Source of the DNA: an uncultured Clostridia bacterium
GTDB lineage: Bacteria; Bacillota; Clostridia; Oscillospirales; Ruminococcaceae
DNA length: 7,044 nt
NCBI GenBank assembly: GCA_947629275.1
Contig: CANRDG010000095.1
Span: 1 to 7,044 of the forward strand
Direction: 5' to 3'
In this document: positions 1 through 5,554 of the stretch, piece after piece
Layout: each line of letters starts with the position of its first letter
Position numbering within the stretch: position 1 is the stretch's first letter
Notes under the pieces: generated by a model
What the model was told of the DNA's origin: nothing
Database searches by the model: none
Seen by the model: the letters and a program-made list of their open reading frames with translations, nothing else
Made by a program: the position numbers and the translations under genes

Positions 1-1703
1 TCGTGCTTTGTGGTCTCCAGCTGATAAAGCTCGTCTCTCTGCGAAAGGTTCGGCAGCAGGAACGTTGACGATGCGACCGACGCATCGTCGGGTATCAGAG
101 ACAGCGCGTAATCTATCTTGCCGCGTGTTTTTTCATTTTTAATGTAACTTGAAATGCTGTCGAGCCTGCCTCCTTGCAGCCCCACAAACAGCGTAACACA
201 GCACGCCGCCGCGGTCAGCAGCACCTTGTATCGCTTCTTTTTGGAAATACCCCCCCGATCAAAATGCGAGTAATTCACTACCGCAAGATATATCAGAGCC
301 GCGCCGCTGCCGAATGTGTACTGATAGTTTATATCGTACTGATAGCCGTAGTTAGTCATAAGGTTTATAAGTACGAACGGTATAAGCATTATAAGCTCTT
401 TAGGCGAATGCAGCAAAAAAGGCAGAAACGCCAGAGGCAGGAGCATTTGCAGCATGAAGGTCAGCTTTTCTGCGGTGAAACACTGCTGTATAACGTATAC
501 GGGGTCGGCAGCGGCAGCTTTGAATACCGCCATAAGGCTGTTAGAGCCGTCGTATGAATAGTTTTTGTAACGCCAGCTCATAACGCCGTCGCCGTATTTT
601 GAGAGTATGCCTGTTATTGCAACGAAGTATGCCAAAGAAAATACAAATATGCCTGCGCTCGTCAGGCGGCACTTTTTGCCTGTTCTGTCCGCGAACACAA
701 AGTACAAAGCTATAACGCAGGCGTATACGGCGGCATCTTCTTTCACTAAAAGCAAAAGAAGCGCAAAAACGCAGGAAAGCACAGCACGGTCAGCTTCAAG
801 AAAGTATATCAGCCACATTATCAGCGGCGCAAGAAAGCAGTTTTCATGCAGATAGTAAAAGCAGCCGCCCGTAAAAGACGGAAAAACTATATAGCATATC
901 GCAAACAGCAGGCTCTCCAACTGAGAAAGGCTGTGTTTTTTGCATATGAGCAGCAGCGGTATAACGCCCGAAACCACGACAAGCGGCTGCAATATAAGCA
1001 GCGTGGCAGGCGAGGGGAATATGCAGTATATCGGAAGCATCAGATAGTATATGGGAGATACGTGCACCGCGAAATGAGTAAGCAGCCCGTCGCGCTCGCA
1101 GGTAGTGAGCGGCAGACCCGTTTCTTTCATGTAGTGGAACATCTGCGAAAATATGCCGAAATCAAAGCAGCTTGTCCAGTGGTCAAAGTATTTCATGCAG
1201 CATATCGAGCCGATGAATGATACGACCACAAGCATAAGCAGAGCCGTGACCGACCATTTTACCTTTGCCCCTGCTTTTTTTATAATGTCCGGCATATCAT
1301 AAAAAGGTATGTTGGCAAATTTTATTGTCAGCGCCACGGCGGCGCACAGCCCCGCAAGGAACATTATCTCTTTGTTTTCAGAAGCGGCTGTTACAGCCAG
1401 AAGTATGGCAGATGATACTGTTATGCAGTTTATAACACTGCGCTTTTTGAAAATTGGTATAAGCGTAAGCAGCTGCCATATAACGGCAGTGCTGATAAAC
1501 ATCATAACAAAGCTCAGATCTTTCATATAAGATTCAAGCTCGTTGAAAGGGTGGTCTATACAAAGTATGCACACCGCTGCGCAGATGAGCCATGCCGTAA
1601 AAAGCGCCTGCATACTGCGAGATGAAAATTCCGTCTGCAAAATGCCGCGCAGAAACCCTCGCTTTTCTGTATTTCCCGAAAGCTTATTCTCGGGTGTGTC
1701 CAT
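1..1703 (-). CDS. DUF2079 family polytopic membrane protein (3' end outside window)
   Basis: The frame is open from ATG at 1703 to the left edge: 567 codons are visible and the C-terminus is missing. AAAGGAG at 1719-1713, nine bases upstream, supports the start. About 14-16 hydrophobic segments can be counted, roughly at residues 32-49, 63-84, 89-107, 112-128, 149-170, 217-254, 262-279, 285-338, 348-368, 413-449 and 492-509. Seen motifs that match my knowledge of DUF2079 (COG3463) are FDFGIFSQMF (180-189), a THFAVHVSPIYYL segment (209-221), YLHEN (284-288), LVKEDAAVY (319-327), and a post-membrane region with LIPDDASV (536-543) then PNLSQRDELY (551-560). Function is unknown. The family is thought to resemble GT-C integral membrane glycosyltransferases, with the Asp of the FDFG loop a plausible catalytic residue; this is inference. 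Four or so helices precede the usual family core. It stands alone on its strand here, with its own promoter. Confidence 0.88.
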   Translation of the reverse strand, partial: MDTPENKLSGNTEKRGFLRGILQTEFSSRSMQALFTAWLICAAVCILCIDHPFNELESYMKDLSFVMMFISTAVIWQLLTLIPIFKKRSVINCITVSSAILLAVTAASENKEIMFLAGLCAAVALTIKFANIPFYDMPDIIKKAGAKVKWSVTALLMLVVVSFIGSICCMKYFDHWTSCFDFGIFSQMFHYMKETGLPLTTCERDGLLTHFAVHVSPIYYLMLPIYCIFPSPATLLILQPLVVVSGVIPLLLICKKHSLSQLESLLFAICYIVFPSFTGGCFYYLHENCFLAPLIMWLIYFLEADRAVLSCVFALLLLLVKEDAAVYACVIALYFVFADRTGKKCRLTSAGIFVFSLAYFVAITGILSKYGDGVMSWRYKNYSYDGSNSLMAVFKAAAADPVYVIQQCFTAEKLTFMLQMLLPLAFLPFLLHSPKELIMLIPFVLINLMTNYGYQYDINYQYTFGSGAALIYLAVVNYSHFDRGGISKKKRYKVLLTAAACCVTLFVGLQGGRLDSISSYIKNEKTRGKIDYALSLIPDDASVASSTFLLPNLSQRDELYQLETTKH

Positions 1704-1730
1704 ATACGCTCACTCCTTTCAACGTGTTAA

Positions 1731-1759
1731 ATTATAACATATCCATGCAGTTAAGTCAA
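1731..1759 (-). promoter_or_regulatory. Sigma-A promoter of the DUF2079 gene
   Basis: Reading the minus strand, TTGACT (1759-1754) is followed after exactly 17 bases by TATAAT (1736-1731). The expected start of transcription is near 1724, leaving a leader of about 20 bases that holds little more than the ribosome binding site. Confidence 0.8.
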
Positions 1760-1779
1760 GCATTGCCGCATTTTAGAAT
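1751..1779 (+). promoter_or_regulatory. Possible weak promoter of the ferritin-like gene
   Basis: TTAAGT (1751-1756), 17 bases, then TAGAAT (1774-1779). The -10 matches the sigma-A consensus at five of six positions but the -35 only at three. It overlaps the -35 of the divergent promoter, so polymerase binding on the two strands would compete. CATAAT at 1798-1803 is an alternative -10 without a good -35. The call rests on pattern only. Confidence 0.35.
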
Positions 1780-1845
1780 AATCGCACCGTATCAAGGCAT
1801 AATATTCTTGCAAAAACAGGGTCATAGCCCGAAAGGAGATTTTTT

Positions 1846-2280
1846 ATGGTGCATCAGGATACGATAAGGCTTCTGCGAGAGTGCGATGCAGGAGTAAAAA
1901 TGGGCATATCGGCAATAGACGACGTGCTTGACAAAGTGACGAACAAGGAGCTTCGCAAGCTTTTGGCGCAGTGCAAGGAGCGGCATATAAAGCTAAACAG
2001 CGAGGTGCAGACAAAGCTTACCGAGTTTGACGACGAGGGCAAAGAGCCTAACGCCATGGCAAAGGGTATGTCTTGGATGAAAACGAATATGAAAATGGCA
2101 GTCGATCATTCAGACGAAACTATTGCAGACCTTATGACCGACGGCTGCAATATGGGGGTAAAATCTCTCCATAAGTACCTCAATCAGTATAAAGCGGCCG
2201 ACGAGGGCTCGAAAAGAGTTGCAAAAAAGCTTATCGACCTTGAAGAAGGTCTGGTAATGGATATAAGAAGTTTTTTGTAA
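1846..2280 (+). CDS. Ferritin-like four-helix protein (DUF2383/PA2169-like)
   Basis: A 144-residue soluble, all-helical protein with no signal peptide or membrane segment. AAAGGAG at 1832-1838, seven bases before ATG, fixes the start. Four amphipathic helices can be drawn: about residues 5-31, 33-61, 74-116 and 119-143, with a charged loop (DDEGKEPNA, 62-70) between helices 2 and 3. Length and layout fit the DUF2383/PA2169 four-helix-bundle family, a branch of the ferritin-like superfamily with no settled role, often linked to stress or stationary phase. The assignment is by layout, not by a firm signature: no clear ExxH metal motif is seen on helix 2 or 4 (the nearest is KERH, 44-47), so a working di-iron site is doubtful. 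No terminator follows, so some transcripts may run into the lipoprotein gene 121 bases on. It could also be an unrelated helical bundle. Confidence 0.8.
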   Translation: MVHQDTIRLLRECDAGVKMGISAIDDVLDKVTNKELRKLLAQCKERHIKLNSEVQTKLTEFDDEGKEPNAMAKGMSWMKTNMKMAVDHSDETIADLMTDGCNMGVKSLHKYLNQYKAADEGSKRVAKKLIDLEEGLVMDIRSFL

Positions 2281-2305
2281 CTTATCGGTATGCGCGCCGC
2301 CGCTC

Positions 2306-2334
2306 TTGACAAGCTGAAAAAAATGTATTATAAT
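2306..2334 (+). promoter_or_regulatory. Consensus sigma-A promoter of the lipoprotein gene
   Basis: TTGACA (2306-2311) and TATAAT (2329-2334) are both perfect consensus hexamers with a 17-base spacer. Transcription should start near 2341, giving a leader of about 60 bases. A small imperfect hairpin lies at its very 5' end (2338-2346 with 2356-2363, one bulged A). Such a promoter suggests strong constitutive expression. Confidence 0.88.
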
Positions 2335-2401
2335 AATCTTTAAGCGTTTTGTATGCGCTAAAGACAGTGATAATATAGCAATAAGAAATAAAGGTGATAA
2401 A

Positions 2402-3469
2402 ATGTCAGGAAGGACTTTTAAGAAAGCGGCGGCGGCAGTGTGCAGCTTTTGTCTCGCCGCAGCAATGCTCACATCGTGCGCGGATACCACTTATATCTGC
2501 AAATCAGGAGATAAGAGCATAAACGCAGGCGTGTTCATTTACTATGTCATGTCGCAGATAAACGAGCAGACTTATGCTTACTATCAGAGCAACGGCAAGA
2601 TGTCGGAGGATATCGTAAATGAAAAGTATGGCGACGGCACTATGACGGTGGGCGATTTTGCACATGAAGATGCATATTCCTCTTGCCAGCGGCTTATGTG
2701 TACCATGCTCAAATTTGACGAGTTGGGTCTTTCGTTTACTGATGATGAAAAGCAGGAGATAAAAGATGTCGTTGAGGCAAACTGGGATCCCGAATATTAT
2801 GAGTCTATAGGAATCGCAAAGTCGTCTATAGAGCAGATACAGACAGGTCTTGAAATGTATGAAAAGATCTTCTATGCCTATTACGGAGAGGGAGGCACTA
2901 ATGCCGTTACCGACAGCGATATAAATACATTTATAAAGGATAACTACGTAAGGTTCAAGCTCATCTCAATAGTGAAAGCCGAGGGCAAAGAGGCCGAAGC
3001 AAAGTCTACAGCTGATGAATATGCAAAAATGGCTGAGGAAAAGTCTTTTGACGAGGTAATAAAGGAATATAAGGAAAAGACAGCCGCTGAAAACGGCAGC
3101 AGTTCTTCTGCGGAAGATGAGGAAGATACCGACAACAACATCATGGTCAATAAAAATTCTTCCAGTTATGCCGACAACGAGGTAGTTAAGTATATAACAA
3201 CGGGCATGAACAACGGCGATATAAAGACCTATGAGGACGATAATTACTGGTATGTTATAGAAAAGCTCGATGTTACCGACTACCCCGAGTATGTTGAGAA
3301 AAACAGAGACAGCCTGCTTCAGGAAATGAAAACAGACGAATTTGAGGAAATGATAGACGGTTGGGTGAATGATGCGCAGATAGAGCAAAACAGCGACGCT
3401 TTTTCAAGATATTCAGCCGAAAAGGTGTATGACAAGTATCTCGACTATCAGGAAGATCAGGCAAAATAA
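2402..3469 (+). CDS. PrsA/SurA-like foldase lipoprotein with degenerate parvulin region
   Basis: 355 residues. AAAGGTGA at 2390-2397 supports ATG 2402. The N-terminus is a lipoprotein signal: basic MSGRTFKK, a hydrophobic Ala/Cys-rich stretch (9-22), then the lipobox LTSC (23-26), so Cys26 should be lipidated and the protein anchored on the outer face of the membrane. Residues about 35-170 are helical, like the chaperone N-domain of SurA/PrsA. Residues about 183-290 follow the order of a parvulin prolyl isomerase: an opening strand (VRFKLISIV), helix with EAEAKSTADEYAKMAEE, SFDEVIKEY, then NNGDI and a closing strand WYVIEK. The usual parvulin His residues and GxLG motif are not seen, and an acidic Ser-rich insert (about 231-246) sits in the middle, so isomerase activity is doubtful. 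Inferred role: holdase or folding factor for exported proteins. Own promoter, own terminator. Confidence 0.85.
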   Translation: MSGRTFKKAAAAVCSFCLAAAMLTSCADTTYICKSGDKSINAGVFIYYVMSQINEQTYAYYQSNGKMSEDIVNEKYGDGTMTVGDFAHEDAYSSCQRLMCTMLKFDELGLSFTDDEKQEIKDVVEANWDPEYYESIGIAKSSIEQIQTGLEMYEKIFYAYYGEGGTNAVTDSDINTFIKDNYVRFKLISIVKAEGKEAEAKSTADEYAKMAEEKSFDEVIKEYKEKTAAENGSSSSAEDEEDTDNNIMVNKNSSSYADNEVVKYITTGMNNGDIKTYEDDNYWYVIEKLDVTDYPEYVEKNRDSLLQEMKTDEFEEMIDGWVNDAQIEQNSDAFSRYSAEKVYDKYLDYQEDQAK

Positions 3470-3486
3470 AGTAACAAAAACGATAT

Positions 3487-3523
3487 GCGGCAGGGAATAT
3501 AACTTGCCGCTTTTGTTTATTTT
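3487..3523 (+). terminator. Rho-independent terminator of the lipoprotein gene
   Basis: Stem 3487-3494 (GCGGCAGG) pairs with 3503-3510 (CTTGCCGC) over eight pairs with one G-U, loop of eight bases, then TTTTGTTTATTTT. It begins 17 bases after the stop codon. Confidence 0.85.
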
Positions 3524-3544
3524 GCAGAAAAATAGTATTGACTG

Positions 3545-3573
3545 TTGCATTATATCAAAATATGTGTTATAAT
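3545..3573 (+). promoter_or_regulatory. Sigma-A promoter of the LCP gene, extended -10
   Basis: TTGCAT (3545-3550), 17 bases, then TATAAT (3568-3573) preceded by TGT, an extended -10. A better-looking TTGACT lies just upstream (3538-3543) but would leave a 24-base spacer, so the weaker hexamer is chosen. Transcription should begin near 3580. Confidence 0.78.
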
Positions 3574-3579
3574 AACCAT

Positions 3580-3675
3580 GTACGTGTTAAATGACGGTAT
3601 GGAGATACCGGCAAAAGAAATGACAAAACGAAACGATCATGGATGCAGCAAGCTGCATTCGGAATGGAGAATAAT
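3580..3675 (+). promoter_or_regulatory. Structured leader and ribosome binding site of the LCP gene
   Basis: About 95 untranslated bases separate the predicted transcript start from the chosen ATG at 3676. Two perfect or near-perfect hairpins lie in it: CGGTAT (3595-3600), loop GGAG, ATACCG (3605-3610); and 3641-3648 with 3653-3660 (GGATGCAG/CTGCATTC, one G-U), loop CAAG. The ribosome binding site GGAGA (3666-3670) stands five bases before ATG 3676 and directly after the second hairpin. No riboswitch class is recognised and no U-tract makes either hairpin a terminator. Confidence 0.5.
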
Positions 3676-5403
3676 ATGTCGGACGAAAGGAACAACGGCG
3701 AGATGCACAGCGATGAAGAATCGCTGAACGACCTTATTGCTTCCGCGATAGAAAAGAAAAAGGACGCTCCCAAACAAGCGCCGCAGACCGCCCCTGCAAA
3801 AGAAATGACCTTGCAGGAGAGCATAGCGCAGGCAAAGTATAATAAGCAAAACGGCATAAAACCTGTTCCGCGCAAAGAGCAGACAAGCGAGCAGGATATG
3901 TCTATAGAAGATATGGTAGCAAACGCCATGCATAAAAAATCGGGCGGCACAGCCGATGACTATGACGAGGGAAGCGACATTCGGGAAGAAACGGAAGAAA
4001 AAAGCTTTGGGAAGAAAGCCAAAGAATTTTTTGTACGCAATAAGCTGAAATTCATAGTGGCAGGCATGGTCGTAGTGATAGTTGCGCTTATCGCAATGCT
4101 TGTGGCTATATTCGTTTTCAATCATTATTATAAACGTATAGAAAGGGAAAATGCCAGCAGGGTAGAGATCAGCGTAAACAGCATAGGAGACAGCGACACC
4201 GTAAGCAATGTCGTTGAATATGAGGATTACCTGAAAGAGCAGCTTAAAGACTATGCCGATATAATGGCTTCAAAAGAAGTGTATAACGTCCTGCTCGTCG
4301 GAGAGGATCTGCGTGATACAGCAGGGGAGAGCCGAGGCAATACCGACGTTATGATGCTCGTTTCCGTAAACCGTGAAACAAAGAAAATAATTTTAACTTC
4401 TTTCATGAGAGATATTTATATATATATCCCCAGCGTCGGCTCAAATAAACTCAACTCTGCCTATGCCGCCGGCGGCGCATCGCTGCTTAAAGATACTCTC
4501 GAGAAAAACTTCGGCGTGAAGATAGACAACTATGTTATCGTAAATTTCTATACGTTTATACAAATAGTCGATATACTCGGCGGTATAGAAGCAGACGTTA
4601 CGCAGGTCATGGTAGACGAGATGAGAAACCCGATGATGGAGCAGAATATGTACCTTGGCAATCCGTCAACGCAGGACCTGCTGTCTACCGCAGGACATTA
4701 TAACCTAAACGGAAACCAGGCGCTGGGATATGCGAGAATAAGATATAACGTCGGCGATGACTACGGAAGAACGGCACGTCAAAGAGAAGTTATTCAGAAG
4801 ATGATAGAAAAGTCGAGGGGCATGGATCTTCATCAGATGAAAGATATACTTGATAAAGTTACAGAGGGCGACAACGTGCGCTGGGATCTTTCTCAGGAAG
4901 ATGTGCTTTCTCTGCTTGCCAATGCTGTAGACTATTATAGAAACTATGATATACAGCAGATACAGATACCTGCTTCGGGCTATTTCACGGCGCAGACCAT
5001 AAGAGAAATGGACTGTCTGTGCCCCGACTTTGCGGCGAATACAGAGATACTGCAAATGGCTATATACGGCAAAACGTTCGTAAACCCCGAACAGACCAGC
5101 CAGTATGTGTTTGAAGAACCGCCAGTGTATACCGATCCGCCTGTGTATGATACCACCGCCGCGCCTCCGCAGGTGTATGAGACCACCCCTTCGGAGACGA
5201 CGACTGAATATGTTCCGCCGACCGAGACCACAACAACGGCTTCCGAGACGGTGGTAACACCGGAGATAACAACTACCGAAGCGCCGCCTCCTGAGGTGAC
5301 TACGACGCCCGAACCTGTTACCGAGCAGCCGCCGGCACCTACTCCGCCACCGCAAACACCACCTCCTGTGGATACTCCTCAACAGGAAACCCCTGCGGCA
5401 TAG
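3676..5403 (+). CDS. LCP (LytR-CpsA-Psr) family cell-wall glycopolymer transferase
   Basis: 575 residues from ATG 3676. Upstream in-frame ATGs at 3643 and 3664 lack a ribosome binding site, while GGAGA stands five bases before 3676. Order: charged cytoplasmic region (1-123) with three related helical motifs; one membrane helix (about 125-148); linker; LCP domain (about 203-465); Pro/Thr-rich tail (about 480-575). LCP signatures are all visible: NVLLVGEDLR (204-213), RGNTDVMMLVSVN (220-232), TSFMRDIYIYIP (241-252), NKLNSAYAAGG (258-268), NYVIVNFYTF (285-294), LNGNQALGYARIRY (344-357) and GRTARQREVI (364-373). The family moves glycopolymers from a lipid carrier to peptidoglycan outside the membrane; the Arg and Asp residues in these motifs bind the pyrophosphate and metal. 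The acceptor and polymer here are unknown. The long N-terminus and tail exceed the common family length. It is a single-gene unit between its own promoter and terminator. Confidence 0.93.
   Translation: MSDERNNGEMHSDEESLNDLIASAIEKKKDAPKQAPQTAPAKEMTLQESIAQAKYNKQNGIKPVPRKEQTSEQDMSIEDMVANAMHKKSGGTADDYDEGSDIREETEEKSFGKKAKEFFVRNKLKFIVAGMVVVIVALIAMLVAIFVFNHYYKRIERENASRVEISVNSIGDSDTVSNVVEYEDYLKEQLKDYADIMASKEVYNVLLVGEDLRDTAGESRGNTDVMMLVSVNRETKKIILTSFMRDIYIYIPSVGSNKLNSAYAAGGASLLKDTLEKNFGVKIDNYVIVNFYTFIQIVDILGGIEADVTQVMVDEMRNPMMEQNMYLGNPSTQDLLSTAGHYNLNGNQALGYARIRYNVGDDYGRTARQREVIQKMIEKSRGMDLHQMKDILDKVTEGDNVRWDLSQEDVLSLLANAVDYYRNYDIQQIQIPASGYFTAQTIREMDCLCPDFAANTEILQMAIYGKTFVNPEQTSQYVFEEPPVYTDPPVYDTTAAPPQVYETTPSETTTEYVPPTETTTTASETVVTPEITTTEAPPPEVTTTPEPVTEQPPAPTPPPQTPPPVDTPQQETPAA
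3721..3942 (+). repeat. Three degenerate 14-residue motifs in the LCP cytoplasmic region
   Basis: In the LCP protein, SLNDLIASAIEKKK (residues 16-29, bases 3721-3762), TLQESIAQAKYNKQ (45-58, 3808-3849) and SIEDMVANAMHKKS (76-89, 3901-3942) share the pattern Ser/Thr, Leu/Ile, x, Asp/Glu or Glu, x, Ile/Val, Ala, x, Ala, then a Lys-bearing end. They start 29 and 31 residues apart and are joined by Pro/Lys/Gln-rich linkers. Each would form a short amphipathic helix. The repeat is at protein level; the DNA copies are not alike. Role unknown. Confidence 0.65.
5113..5400 (+). repeat. Low-complexity Pro/Thr-rich C-terminal tail of the LCP protein
   Basis: Residues about 480-575 are dominated by Pro, Thr, Glu and Val. 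It opens with a small repeat, PPVYTD, PPVYDTT, PPQVYETT (from residue 482), then runs of the TETTT/ITTTE type, then a Pro-rich end. Such tails are typical extended wall-spanning linkers and possible O-glycosylation sites in Gram-positive surface proteins; no LPXTG motif or other anchor is present. It would hold no fold of its own. Confidence 0.8.
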
Positions 5404-5416
5404 CAAATAAAAAAAC

Positions 5417-5456
5417 AATGTCCTTTGCCATAAAACGGCAGAGGACATTTTGTTTT
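5417..5456 (+). terminator. Strong Rho-independent terminator of the LCP gene
   Basis: A 13-pair stem (5417-5429, AATGTCCTTTGCC, with 5437-5449, GGCAGAGGACATT; one G-U), a seven-base loop, then TTTTGTTTT. A-rich sequence on the upstream side could let it act on the other strand too, but no minus-strand gene comes from the right. Confidence 0.93.
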
Positions 5457-5477
5457 AAATATGCACAAAAATAGCTG

Positions 5478-5506
5478 TTGACATCGGAGATAAATTGTGT
5501 TATTAT
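5478..5506 (+). promoter_or_regulatory. Sigma-A promoter of the EAL gene
   Basis: TTGACA (5478-5483), 17 bases, then TATTAT (5501-5506) with a TGT extended -10. A perfect TATAAT overlaps at 5504-5509 but would need a 20-base spacer. Transcription should start near 5513, some 40 bases before the start codon. Confidence 0.75.
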
Positions 5507-5554
5507 AATAATGTATGTTAATAGTTATAATTATATGCGAAAGAGGTGGGCGGC

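Noticed and set aside
174..1867. A string of short plus-strand open frames over the first 1.9 kb.
   Set aside because: They lie opposite the continuous 567-codon minus-strand frame, which has a promoter, ribosome binding site and family motifs. The plus-strand translations are Arg/Lys/Gln-rich with no recognisable domain.
2281..2305. GC-rich stretch after the ferritin-like gene as a terminator.
   Set aside because: Only two or three pairs can form and no T-run follows.
2110..2490. A 126-codon minus-strand open frame across the junction of the ferritin-like and lipoprotein genes.
   Set aside because: It spans a perfect plus-strand promoter and parts of two well-supported genes; no start signal of its own.
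3643..3675. Longer start of the LCP protein at ATG 3643 (or 3664).
   Set aside because: Neither has a ribosome binding site, and 3643 lies inside the second leader hairpin; ATG 3676 has GGAGA five bases upstream.
3578..3727. Possible upstream open frame beginning in the LCP leader and overlapping the LCP start.
   Set aside because: Its first ATG lies at or before the predicted transcript start, no ribosome binding site precedes any of its ATGs, and the peptide has no recognisable feature.
5113..5400. Pro/Thr-rich region as a DNA tandem repeat or possible mobile insertion.
   Set aside because: The repetition is in amino acid composition; codons differ between units, and no flanking direct or inverted repeats are seen.
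4705..5448. A 247-codon minus-strand open frame opposite the end of the LCP gene.
   Set aside because: It is Arg-rich because it mirrors the Pro/Thr-coding tail, has no ribosome binding site or promoter that I can see, and runs through the terminator stem.
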